Shown here: in pieces, positions 9,701-16,954 of the stretch
How positions within the stretch are numbered: position 1 is the first letter of the stretch
Layout of the letters: each line of letters begins with the position of its first letter
Notes under the pieces: model-generated
What the model was told of the DNA's origin: nothing
The model's input: only the letters and a program-made list of their open reading frames with translations
Database searches by the model: none
Program-made: the position numbers and the translations under genes
NCBI RefSeq assembly: GCF_000730425.1
Contig: NZ_CP008896.1
Coordinates: 5,518,001-5,582,000, forward strand
From: Pseudomonas fluorescens
Lineage (GTDB): Bacteria > Pseudomonadota > Gammaproteobacteria > Pseudomonadales > Pseudomonadaceae
Direction of reading: 5' to 3'
Length of the DNA: 64,000 nucleotides

Positions 9701-10700
9701 TCTGAAGATGAACCTGGAAGTGGTCGACGCCCAAGGCAAGTTCCTGGGCGAGGGCCGCGACCTGGCAGCGTTGACCGCGCGGTTTGTCGAGGCCAGCCAG
9801 GCCGCCCTGGCGGTGCCGCAAACGGCCAAAAGCCAGCAACCGGTGGAGGCCAAGGTCTTCGCCGCCGTGGCCGAGACCACCCAACAGCAGATCGCCGGGC
9901 TATCGATGACGGTGTATCCGGCGCTGGTGGAGGAAAACGGCACGGTCAAGGAAGGGCGTTTCTCTACTGCCGCCGAAGCCGAGTTCCAGCACCGGCGAGG
10001 CTTGCAGCGCCTGTTGATGCAGCAATTGGCCGAACCGGCAAAATTCCTGCGCGGCAAACTGCCCGGCCTGACGGAGCTGGGGCTGATGTACCGCGAGTTG
10101 GGGCGTATCGACGCCTTGGTGGAAGATATCCTGCTGGCCAGCCTCGACAGCTGCGTGCTGGAGGGCGAGGCCAACTTGCCGAGGGATGGCGCGGGCCTGG
10201 CAGCCCTGGCCGAGCGCAAGCGCGGCAGTTGGACCGAACATGCCGAACGCCTGGCGCGCCTGACCCTTGAAATACTGAAGCTGTGGCACGGCCTGCAAAA
10301 GCGTTTCAAGGGCAAGATCGACCTGGCCCAGGCCGTCGCACTCAACGATATCAAGCAGCAACTGAACAACCTGGTGTACCCAGGCTTCGTGCGCGAAACC
10401 CCGGCGCAGTGGTTCAAGGAACTGCCGCGCTACCTCAAGGCCATCGAACTGCGCCTGGAAAAACTACCCAGCCAGGTGCAGAAGGATCGGGTTTGGAGCA
10501 GCGAGTTGAGCGGCCTGTGGAGCCAATACCAAACGCGCCTGAACAAGCACACCCAGGAAGGCAAGCGCGATCCGCAGTTGGCGCTTTACCGCTGGTGGCT
10601 GGAGGAATACCGGGTGTCGTTGTTTGCCCAGCAGTTGGGCACCAAGGTGCCGATTTCCGACAAGCGTTTGAGCAAACAGTGGAGCCAGGTCGAACCTTGA
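6789..10700 (+). CDS. hrpA: ATP-dependent RNA helicase HrpA
   Basis: A 1303-residue DEAH-box helicase, close to the 1300 residues of E. coli HrpA, implicated in mRNA processing and rescue of stalled ribosomes. Motif I GETGSGKTT is at about 95-103, DEAH at 192-195, SAT (motif III) soon after, and the QRKGRCGR motif VI near 400. An OB-like and long DUF3418-type C-terminal region follows. The ATG at 6789 is used because an upstream extension of 21 residues has no counterpart in the family as I remember it. It is transcribed alone; the next gene starts 228 bases on. Confidence 0.93.
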   Translation: MTDQAPAIDQLLKTLDHAMLADRQRLRRQLLELRKKPDEEKLAQWVARMQASCAQVTARGASVPQIRYDDSLPIAAKRDEIKAALLKHQVLIIAGETGSGKTTQLPKICLEIGRGQYGLIGHTQPRRIAARSVASRVAEELATPLGALVGYQVRFEDQSDSNTLIKLMTDGILLAETQNDRYLERYDTIIVDEAHERSLNIDFLLGYLKTLLPRRPDLKVIITSATIDLERFSKHFDDAPIVEVSGRTFPVQTWYRPLTLEQDEEGNRVEDDLTVDQAILATLDEIAAFERSERKSPGDVLVFLPGEREIRDAADMLRKAQLKHTEILPLYARLSPAEQQRIFQSHPGRRVVLATNVAETSLTVPGIRYVIDSGTARISRYSYRAKVQRLPIEAISQASANQRKGRCGRVEPGICVRLYSEEDFIGRPEFTDPEILRTNLAAVILQMLHLRLGEITDFPFIEPPDGKAISDGFNLLQELSAVDRNSQLTPLGRQLARLPVDPRMGRMLLEAAKLGSLQEVLIVASAMSIQDPRERPPERQQAADQAHAQWKDPDSDFAGLVNLWRGFEEQRQALTASPLRNWCRKHFLNYLRLREWRDSHRQLSLICRDMQLAVNKEPADFPKLHKAVLSGLLSQIGQKTEEGDYLGARQRRFWIHPSSGIGKKRPQWLMTAELVETTKLYARMVAKIDADWIEPLAGHLIKKNHFEPHWEKKRGQVVAFEQITLFGLIVVGRRPVHYGPVDPVVSRELFIREGLVRGEIQSRAKCLGANQQLLEQLDELEAKARRRDILADEETLYAFYDARLPAQIHQTATFDSWYKVTSQKDPQLLIMREEDVLAREASEVTAAHYPDTLHLGDLALALSYHFEPNHPRDGVTLRVPAPLLPALPAERLEWLVPGLIEAKCIALVRNLPKALRKNFVPVPDFVKAALQRIEFAQGSLPQALGRELLRMTGVRVSDDAWAEAAQQVDSHLKMNLEVVDAQGKFLGEGRDLAALTARFVEASQAALAVPQTAKSQQPVEAKVFAAVAETTQQQIAGLSMTVYPALVEENGTVKEGRFSTAAEAEFQHRRGLQRLLMQQLAEPAKFLRGKLPGLTELGLMYRELGRIDALVEDILLASLDSCVLEGEANLPRDGAGLAALAERKRGSWTEHAERLARLTLEILKLWHGLQKRFKGKIDLAQAVALNDIKQQLNNLVYPGFVRETPAQWFKELPRYLKAIELRLEKLPSQVQKDRVWSSELSGLWSQYQTRLNKHTQEGKRDPQLALYRWWLEEYRVSLFAQQLGTKVPISDKRLSKQWSQVEP

Positions 10701-10876
10701 CCTGCAATGGCGGGGGGTGGGTGCACGTGCAACAGGCGCCAAACTCCCGCGGTTTATGGCAAACTTCGCCGTTACAAATGCCAGGATCGTCTAGATTGGC
10801 TGTATCAGCCTCGACGCGCCGGGACAAAGCTTTTCCCCGTTTGATGTCCGCGCGGCGGACTAGAGCGACTTACGGT

Positions 10877-10894
10877 TTGGTACGAAGGTACCAA
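10877..10894. promoter_or_regulatory. Perfect palindrome upstream of FabH-like gene (candidate operator)
   Basis: The arms TTGGTAC and GTACCAA flank the spacer GAAG, giving an 18-base perfect dyad. It ends 34 bases before the GTG start of the ketoacyl synthase gene. No T-run follows, so it is not a terminator. The size fits a site for a dimeric repressor or a 5'UTR hairpin. Confidence 0.5.
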
Positions 10895-10928
10895 TCCCTT
10901 CTGCCTGAACAGATTTAGAGGAACGACC

Positions 10929-12050
10929 GTGCATAACGTCGTCATCAGCGGCACAGGCCTGTACACCCCGGCCAACAGCATCTCCAACGAAGAGCTGGTG
11001 CAGTCTTTCAATGCTTACGTTCAACAGTTCAATGCCGACAACGCCGTGGCCATCGAGCAGGGTGACGTTCAGGCGTTGACCGAATCCAGCGCCGCCTTTA
11101 TTGAAAAGGCTTCGGGCATCAAGAGCCGCTTTGTCATGGACAAGGAAGGCATTCTTGACCCCACGCGCATGACCCCGCGCTTGCCCGAGCGCCCCAACGA
11201 TGAGTGGTCGGTCCTCTGCCAGATGGCCGTGGGAGCCGCCGAGCAAGCCCTGCTGCGTGCCGGCAAGACTGCCGCCGATATCGACGGGGTGATCGTCGCC
11301 TGTTCCAACCTGCAACGCGCCTATCCGGCCATTGCCATCGAAGTCCAGGAAGCCTTGGGCATCCAGGGTTTTGGCTTTGATATGAACGTGGCGTGTTCCT
11401 CGGCGACCTTCGGCATCCAGAATGCGTGCAACAGCATCCAACTGGGCCAGGCCCGGGCGATCCTGATGGTCAATCCGGAGATCTGCACCGGCCACCTGAA
11501 CTTCCGTGACCGAGACAGCCACTTCATCTTTGGCGATGCGGCGACGGCCGTGATTCTGGAGCGCGCCGACCTGGCCACTTCCGAGCACCAGTTCGACGTT
11601 GTCAGCACCAAGTTGCTGACCAAGTTCTCCAATAACATCCGCAACAATTTCGGCTTTCTCAACCGCGCAGCAGAAGAGGGCGTGGGTGCGCCAGATAAGC
11701 TTTTCGTGCAGGAAGGCCGCAAAGTCTTCCGTGATGTCTGCCCGATGGTTGCCGAGTTGATTGGCCAGCATCTGGCTGAAAACCAGTTGAGCGTGGCTGA
11801 TGTGAAGCGCTTCTGGCTGCACCAGGCCAACCTGAGCATGAACCACCTGATCGTCAAGAAGCTGTTGGGGCGCGAAGCCGAGATCGAGGAGGCACCGGTG
11901 ATTCTCGATACCTACGCCAACACCAGCTCGGCGGGTTCGGTGATTGCCTTCCACACCTACCAGGACGACCTGCCCAAGGGCGCGCTGGCGGTACTCAGCT
12001 CGTTTGGCGCCGGGTATTCGATTGGCAGCGTGATCCTGCGCAAGCGCTGA
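10929..12050 (+). CDS. Beta-ketoacyl-ACP synthase III-like protein (PA3286 type)
   Basis: A thiolase-fold condensing enzyme of 373 residues, longer than housekeeping FabH (about 320). The catalytic triad is visible: Cys156 in VACSSATFG, His298 in WLHQANLSMNH and Asn331 in YANTSSAGS. The next gene, an ECF sigma factor, matches PA3285, so this is probably the counterpart of PA3286, reported in P. aeruginosa to divert octanoyl-CoA from beta-oxidation into fatty acid synthesis. Translation starts at GTG 10929 after TTTAGAGGAACGACC. A perfect 18-base palindrome lies just upstream. Activity on octanoyl-CoA is inferred from the ortholog. Confidence 0.85.
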   Translation: MHNVVISGTGLYTPANSISNEELVQSFNAYVQQFNADNAVAIEQGDVQALTESSAAFIEKASGIKSRFVMDKEGILDPTRMTPRLPERPNDEWSVLCQMAVGAAEQALLRAGKTAADIDGVIVACSNLQRAYPAIAIEVQEALGIQGFGFDMNVACSSATFGIQNACNSIQLGQARAILMVNPEICTGHLNFRDRDSHFIFGDAATAVILERADLATSEHQFDVVSTKLLTKFSNNIRNNFGFLNRAAEEGVGAPDKLFVQEGRKVFRDVCPMVAELIGQHLAENQLSVADVKRFWLHQANLSMNHLIVKKLLGREAEIEEAPVILDTYANTSSAGSVIAFHTYQDDLPKGALAVLSSFGAGYSIGSVILRKR

Positions 12051-12071
12051 ATAGACCCGTGGCACGGTCGA

Positions 12072-12161
12072 TGTGGGAGTCGGGCTTGCCCGCGATAGCA
12101 TCACCTCGGTTTGTTTGAAACACCGAGGTGCCCGTATCGCCGGCAAGCCGGCGCCTGCAGG
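12072..12161. repeat. Inverted REP pair with inner stem
   Basis: Two opposed REP cores (left GTCGGGCTTGCCCGCGATAG, right CGCCGGCAAGCCGGCGCC) flank a further perfect stem, CACCTCGGT with ACCGAGGTG. The whole could form one long hairpin between the ketoacyl synthase and the sigma factor genes. Confidence 0.8.
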
Positions 12162-12180
12162 CGATTGAATGAGGTTTTGA

Positions 12181-12795
12181 ATGGCAGCAGCCGACGACGC
12201 GCACCTGCTTGAACGCCTGCTCAAGGGCGAGCAGCGGGCCTATAAGGAATTGGTCACCCAGTATCAGAGCGCTATGCGTGCCGTGGCCTATGCCATCGTT
12301 GGCCAACGCCATGCCGATGAAGTGGTCCAGGACGCCTGGCTCTCGGTGGTGCGCAGCCTCGCCAGGTTTGAAGGGCGCTCCAGTCTCAAGACCTGGCTGT
12401 TGACCATTACCGCCAATTCGGCCAAGGGGCGCTACAAACAGAACCGGCGGGAAGTGTTGCTCGACGACCTGCCGTCGCCCCACGGGACCATTGGTGATGA
12501 GCGGTTTGCCGCCGATGATGGGCATTGGCTGGTCGCGCCATTTGCCTGGCATGAAGACACCCCGGAAGCGTTACTCACCGAAAGCGAGTTGCGCGAGTGC
12601 CTGGAGCACACGCTGCTGAGTCTTTCCGAACTGCAAAGCAGCGTGCTGTTGCTGCGCGAGCGCCAGGGCCTGGAGCTGGAGGAGATCTGTAATCTTCTGG
12701 AGATCTCGCTCTCCAATGTCCGTGTGCTGCTGCATCGGGCGCGGCTTAAAGTCTTCGCTACGGTGGAGCATTTCGAGGAGACCGGCGAATGTTGA
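12181..12795 (+). CDS. ECF-family RNA polymerase sigma factor
   Basis: A 204-residue sigma-70 relative with only regions 2 and 4. Region 2 includes HADEVVQDAWLSVVRSLARF and the promoter-melting KTWLLTITANSAKGRYKQN; region 4 is the C-terminal helix-turn-helix (LEEICNLLEISLSNVRVLLHRARL). GAGG precedes ATG 12181. The 3' end overlaps the next gene by seven bases, and that gene encodes a small zinc-binding anti-sigma protein, the standard pairing. It corresponds by position to PA3285. Its regulon is not evident; the porin gene downstream is separated by a terminator. Confidence 0.9.
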   Translation: MAAADDAHLLERLLKGEQRAYKELVTQYQSAMRAVAYAIVGQRHADEVVQDAWLSVVRSLARFEGRSSLKTWLLTITANSAKGRYKQNRREVLLDDLPSPHGTIGDERFAADDGHWLVAPFAWHEDTPEALLTESELRECLEHTLLSLSELQSSVLLLRERQGLELEEICNLLEISLSNVRVLLHRARLKVFATVEHFEETGEC

Positions 12796-13022
12796 CCTGC
12801 AAGGAACAAGTGGCGCGTTCCAGCGACTATCTCGATGGGCAACTGACCTTTCGTGAGCGTCTGTTCATGCGCCAGCACTTGCTGTTTTGCGGCCATTGCC
12901 GGCGCTTCATGCGCCAGATGCGTTTGGTACAAGCCGCCTTGCGCATCCTGCCCGAACCCGAGGTGGCTGATGCCCAGGCGCAGGCCGAACGCTTGGCCGC
13001 GGAGCTTAAACGCAACTCCTGA
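12789..13022 (+). CDS. Zinc-finger (ZAS-type) anti-sigma factor
   Basis: A 77-residue soluble protein with the zf-HC2/ZAS motif: His30, Cys34 and Cys37 (HLLFCGHC), with Cys4 as a probable fourth ligand. There is no membrane segment, so it should sequester the preceding sigma factor in the cytoplasm. The start codon overlaps the end of the sigma gene, implying translational coupling. The domain arrangement is like ChrR- or RsrA-type sensors, although the signal is unknown. Confidence 0.8.
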   Translation: MLTCKEQVARSSDYLDGQLTFRERLFMRQHLLFCGHCRRFMRQMRLVQAALRILPEPEVADAQAQAERLAAELKRNS

Positions 13023-13049
13023 CCCCTGAACCGTCTGCGGTTCCCACGG

Positions 13050-13079
13050 CCTGTGACCTATGCGTCACGGGCTTTTTTT
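13050..13079 (+). terminator. Terminator after sigma/anti-sigma pair
   Basis: The stem CCTGTGAC / GTCACGGG (one G-T pair) with a six-base loop is followed by seven T residues. It separates the sigma operon from the porin gene. Confidence 0.85.
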
Positions 13080-13117
13080 ATGCCGGTGAAAAGCTTTGAG
13101 ATGAAAACATTGCAGGT

Positions 13118-13240
13118 TTGTAATTTTTTTCACCTTTTTTTCATCTGGCATTTTCCGTAATTTTTTTCGCTCAAACCCGCGCCAGCTGTAGCTTTGCGCT
13201 TATTCCGTCTGGTTGTAAGAAAGTTCCCCTGTAATAAAAT
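13118..13240 (+). promoter_or_regulatory. Porin upstream region with weak Pho-box-like half sites
   Basis: The 336-base gap before the porin is AT-rich. TTTTCAC (13127) and TTTTCAT (13138) repeat with an 11-base period, CTGGCAT (13145) matches six of seven bases of the PhoB half-site CTGTCAT, and CTGTAAT (13229) precedes an AT-rich stretch that could hold a -10 box. No complete 18-base Pho box with correct spacing was found. Phosphate control is expected from the family, and the site assignment is tentative. Confidence 0.3.
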
Positions 13241-13358
13241 ATTTATCTTCCAGCAACTTGGCTGAAATATCCCCTCGCCAAGATCCCCTCCCAACACCAG
13301 CGGGCCAGAACCCGTGTGTTTTCCAACGCTAAAGACCACCAATTAGGGGAATTCTTCG

Positions 13359-14693
13359 ATGATCCGTAAGCACTTCGCCGGTTTCGCGGCCAGCGCCCTG
13401 GCCCTGGCCGTTACCGCCCAGGCTTTCGCTGGTACTGTCACTACTGACGGCGCCGATATCGTTGTCAAAACCAAGGGCGGCCTTGAGGTTGCTACTACCG
13501 ACCAGAACTTCAGCTTCAAGCTGGGTGGTCGCTTGCAAGCCGATTACGGCTCATTTGACGGTTTCTACACCAGGAATGGTGACTCGGGCGACGCCGCTTA
13601 CTTCCGTCGCGCCTTCCTGGAACTGGGTGGTACCGTCTACAAGGATTTCAAATACCAGCTCAACTACGACTTCTCCCACAACACGGGTACGTCCGACGAC
13701 GGTTACTTCGATGAAGCGTCCATGTCGTATGTGGGCTTCAAGCCGGTCACGATCCGCGTTGGTCGTTTTGACCCGGATTTCGGTCTGGAAAAAGCCACCA
13801 GCTCCAAGTGGATCACTGCCATGGAGCGTAACTCGGCTTACGAGGTTGCGGATTGGGTCAACCTCCACGAAAACGGCATGGGCATCCAGGTCAGCGGCAC
13901 GGCGGCTGACATGTTCTACGGCTCTGCCAGCCTGGCCTCCAAGGACATCAACGACGAAGACGGCAAGGGCGTGAAGCAATTCAACGGCCGTATCGTGCTG
14001 GCACCGATGAGCAAAGGCGGCGACGTCCTGCACTTCGGTTTGAACGTGGCAGCACGTGACCTGAACGATGCCGCCTTCGATTCCCGGATCCGTCCGCGTC
14101 TTGGCGCCCGAGGCGTGGCTACCATGGGTGGTAACGATGCCGGCTCCAACGGCAACCGTGCGACCTTCGGTGGTGGTGTCGGCTTGAACGCCAGCAACCT
14201 GACGGCCGTTGGCGCCTATGACACCGACACCGTGTTCGGTGGTGAATTTGCTTTTGCAACGGGCCCATTCTCGGTACAGGCCGAAGCCCTGAGCCGCAAG
14301 ATGAAAGCCGATAGCAATGCCTACCAGGACGTGAAGACCAGCGGTTTCTACGGCCAACTGGCCTACACCCTGACTGGCGAGTCCCGTGCCTACAAACTCG
14401 ACGGCGGCAAGTTCGATGCCATCAAGCCCGAGAACAAGCAGTACGGCGCCTGGGAAGTGTTCTACCGCTACGACAGCATCAAGGTTGACGACAAGAACAT
14501 CGTCGTCAGCAGCGCGACCCGCGAAACCGGCGACGCCAAGGCCAACGTGAACACCCTGGGTGTGAACTGGTACGCCAACGAAGCGGTCAAGCTGTCCCTG
14601 AACTACAGCAAGGTCAGCACCGACAAGATCACCAACGCCAATGGCGATGACAGCGGCGACTCCATCGTCGGCCGTGTGCAGTACGTGTTCTAA
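13359..14693 (+). CDS. Phosphate-selective porin O/P family protein
   Basis: An outer-membrane beta-barrel of 444 residues. The signal peptide ([25 protein letters not shown]) is clear and the protein ends in a C-terminal aromatic (RVQYVF), the barrel assembly signal. The alternating pattern and the [18 protein letters not shown] opening are typical of OprP/OprO phosphate and polyphosphate channels. AGGGGA precedes ATG 13359. In P. aeruginosa oprP and oprO also lie close to the sigma factor PA3285. Whether it prefers phosphate or pyrophosphate cannot be told from sequence. A strong terminator follows. Confidence 0.88.
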   Translation: MIRKHFAGFAASALALAVTAQAFAGTVTTDGADIVVKTKGGLEVATTDQNFSFKLGGRLQADYGSFDGFYTRNGDSGDAAYFRRAFLELGGTVYKDFKYQLNYDFSHNTGTSDDGYFDEASMSYVGFKPVTIRVGRFDPDFGLEKATSSKWITAMERNSAYEVADWVNLHENGMGIQVSGTAADMFYGSASLASKDINDEDGKGVKQFNGRIVLAPMSKGGDVLHFGLNVAARDLNDAAFDSRIRPRLGARGVATMGGNDAGSNGNRATFGGGVGLNASNLTAVGAYDTDTVFGGEFAFATGPFSVQAEALSRKMKADSNAYQDVKTSGFYGQLAYTLTGESRAYKLDGGKFDAIKPENKQYGAWEVFYRYDSIKVDDKNIVVSSATRETGDAKANVNTLGVNWYANEAVKLSLNYSKVSTDKITNANGDDSGDSIVGRVQYVF

Positions 14694-14756
14694 GCAACTG
14701 TAATACCGCTCCACCGCGCTCTTTCTTCATCCGTTAAAGCGCGATCCTCTTTTTTA

Positions 14757-14783
14757 CCCCGCCGATTGGCGGGGTTTTTTTTT
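14757..14783 (+). terminator. Terminator after porin gene
   Basis: CCCCGCC and GGCGGGG pair around a GATT loop, followed by nine T residues. Confidence 0.95.
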
Positions 14784-14858
14784 GCTGCCCGCGTAGGCGG
14801 CGGCTTCTGTCAGAATGGCCCGAATATCGTGAGCGAGCGTTTACCGTCGGGGAATGGC

Positions 14859-15983
14859 ATGCCGTTGAAACGTTTGAATAGCCTGTCCGAAATAGCGCCT
14901 GATGAGTGGAACGCGTTGGTCCCCGAGGATCAGCCGTTTCTACGCCATGCTTTCCTCAGTGCACTGGAAGACAGTGCCAGCCTTGGCCGGCACTCTGGCT
15001 GGCAGCCGGAGCACTTGCTGCATTACGAGGGTGAGCGGTTGGTTGCGGCACTGCCCAGCTATCGCAAATGGCACTCCTATGGCGAATACGTGTTTGACCA
15101 TGGTTGGGCCGACGCCTGCGCGCGCGCAGGCATCGATTACTACCCCAAGCTGCTGACAGCGGTGCCTTTCAGCCCGGTCAGCGGGCCGCGCCTGCTGGTG
15201 GCCAATGGCGCGGACGGCCTGGAACTGCTCCAGAGCCTGCCGGGTTACCTGGAAATCGAAGGGCTCTCCAGCGCCCATATCAACTTTACCGATACCATGG
15301 CCGATGCCGCGCTAGGCCAGCAACCGGGGTGGCTTGCGCGCCTGGGTTGCCAGTTTCATTGGCAGAATCGCGGGTACCGGGACTTTCCGGATTTCCTCGA
15401 CGCCTTGAGCTCGCGCAAGCGCAAACAGATGCGCAAGGAGCGCGAGCAAGTGGCGGGGCAGGGGATCGAATTCGAGTGGCTGCAAGGCCATGAATTGAGT
15501 GAGGCCCAGTGGGATTTTGTCTACGCCTGTTATGCCAATACCTATGCCGTGCGCCGGCAGTCACCGTACCTGACCCGCGCGTTCTTCAGCCTGCTGGCCG
15601 AACGCATGCCGCAAGCGATACGGGTGGTGCTGGCCAAGCAAGGGGCGCGGCCGGTGGCCATGGCGTTCAGCCTGGTCGGCGGCGATAGCCTGTACGGCCG
15701 TTATTGGGGCTGCCTGGGCGAATTCGACCGGCTACATTTCGAAACCTGTTTCTATCAAGGCATGGATTACGCGATTGCCAATGGCCTGCAACGTTTCGAC
15801 GCTGGTGCCCAGGGTGAGCACAAGTTGATTCGTGGGTTTGAGCCGGTGATTACCCATTCCTGGCATTACTTGCGCCATCCGGGCTTGAAGAGTGCGGTGG
15901 AGGATTTCCTGGAGCGCGAGCGCGTGGGGATTCTGGCGTATGCCGAAGAGGCGCGCTCAGCCCTGCCGTATCGACAGGTGTAG
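14859..15983 (+). CDS. FemAB-like / GNAT-fold protein (DUF482 family)
   Basis: A 374-residue cytoplasmic protein of the DUF482 (PF04339) family, related to FemAB and GNAT acyltransferases and often labelled as a peptidoglycan biosynthesis protein. Family hallmarks are the SSRKRKQMRKEREQ stretch, YANTYAVRRQSPYLT, and the C-terminal GAQGEHKLIRGFEP. Its reaction is not established. ATG 14859 with GGGGA upstream is chosen, though GTG 14829 is possible. The stop codon TAG falls inside the first bases of a REP element, so the natural end may have been altered. Confidence 0.8.
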   Translation: MPLKRLNSLSEIAPDEWNALVPEDQPFLRHAFLSALEDSASLGRHSGWQPEHLLHYEGERLVAALPSYRKWHSYGEYVFDHGWADACARAGIDYYPKLLTAVPFSPVSGPRLLVANGADGLELLQSLPGYLEIEGLSSAHINFTDTMADAALGQQPGWLARLGCQFHWQNRGYRDFPDFLDALSSRKRKQMRKEREQVAGQGIEFEWLQGHELSEAQWDFVYACYANTYAVRRQSPYLTRAFFSLLAERMPQAIRVVLAKQGARPVAMAFSLVGGDSLYGRYWGCLGEFDRLHFETCFYQGMDYAIANGLQRFDAGAQGEHKLIRGFEPVITHSWHYLRHPGLKSAVEDFLERERVGILAYAEEARSALPYRQV

Positions 15984-16066
15984 GAGCCGGCTTGCCGGCG
16001 ATGGCGGTGTGTCTGCCAATGAGGTGCTGGCAGATAGTCCGCTATCGCTGGCAAGCCAGCGCCTAC
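15980..16066. repeat. Inverted REP pair
   Basis: The left core is GTAGGAGCCGGCTTGCCGGC and the right core is GCTGGCAAGCCAGCGCCTAC in the opposite sense. It separates the convergent FemAB-like and aqpZ genes and supplies the stop codon of the former. Confidence 0.85.
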
Positions 16067-16085
16067 AAGGGGCATCGCTGTTGGA

Positions 16086-16787
16086 TCAGGCAGTTTCTTC
16101 CTTGCCCAACCAACGGTAGGTGATGCCACCGATCACTGCGCCAAGGATCGGCGCCAGCCAGAACAGCCACAGTTGTTGGATCGCCCAACCGCCGACAATC
16201 AGTGCAGGGCCGGTGCTGCGGGCCGGGTTGACCGAGGTGTTGGTGACCGGGATCGAGATCAGGTGAATCAGCGTCAGCCCCAGGCCAATGGCGATTGGCG
16301 CCAGGCCAGCAGGGGCACGACGGTCGGTGGCACCGAGGATGATCAGCACGAACATCGCGGTCATCACCAGTTCAGTGACAAACCCCGCCGCCATCGAATA
16401 CCCACCTGGCGAATGTTCACCGTAGCCATTGGACGCCAACCCTGAAGCCAGTTCGAAGCCGGGTTTGCCACTGGCAATGAAGTACAGCAAGGCTGCTGCC
16501 ACGACGCCACCAATGACTTGCGCGACGATATACGCTGGCATTTCCTTGCCCGGGAACCTGCCGCCGACCACCAGACCCACGGTGACGGCCGGGTTGAGGT
16601 GACAGCCGCTGATATGGCCAATGGCAAAGGCCATGGTCAGTACGGTAAGCCCGAATGCCAGGGAGACACCCAGCAGGCCGATTCCGACATCGGGGAACGC
16701 TGCGGCCAGAACCGCACTCCCGCAACCTCCCAATACCAGCCAAAACGTACCTAACCCTTCTGTAACGGAACGTTTGAACAGAGACAT
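16086..16787 (-). CDS. aqpZ: Aquaporin Z
   Basis: A 233-residue inner-membrane water channel with six helices and two NPA half-helices, at 65-67 (HLNPAVTVG) and 187-189 (SVNPARSTG). The arginine after the second NPA, part of the selectivity filter, is present, and the small residues and His around it fit a water-selective AqpZ rather than a glycerol facilitator. AGAAGGACG precedes the ATG. It is transcribed leftward after the ABC transporter gene, separated by 167 bases that include a perfect 22-base palindrome. Confidence 0.93.
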   Translation of the reverse strand: MSLFKRSVTEGLGTFWLVLGGCGSAVLAAAFPDVGIGLLGVSLAFGLTVLTMAFAIGHISGCHLNPAVTVGLVVGGRFPGKEMPAYIVAQVIGGVVAAALLYFIASGKPGFELASGLASNGYGEHSPGGYSMAAGFVTELVMTAMFVLIILGATDRRAPAGLAPIAIGLGLTLIHLISIPVTNTSVNPARSTGPALIVGGWAIQQLWLFWLAPILGAVIGGITYRWLGKEETA

Positions 16788-16839
16788 GAATGCGTCCTTC
16801 TAAATCAACTGGTCGGTGATGCTTCCCTGCACCTTGATG

Positions 16840-16861
16840 TCAGGGCCCTCCTGGGCCCTGA
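16840..16861. promoter_or_regulatory. Perfect inverted repeat upstream of aqpZ
   Basis: TCAGGGCCC and GGGCCCTGA flank TCCT. No T-run follows on either strand, so a terminator of the usual type is unlikely. It lies in the 167-base gap before aqpZ, where it could be an operator or a 5'UTR hairpin. Confidence 0.4.
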
Positions 16862-16954
16862 GTGCAGTACAGCAGGATTGTGATAGACGGCCAGTGAGAT
16901 AGAGAAAAACTGTCAGAATTGTTCGGAATTGACGGTGTAGCGGGTCGGGCAGAG

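Noticed and set aside
13118..13161. A full Pho box upstream of the porin
   Set aside because: Half sites exist but no two good ones have the required 11-base period, so only a low-confidence region is reported.
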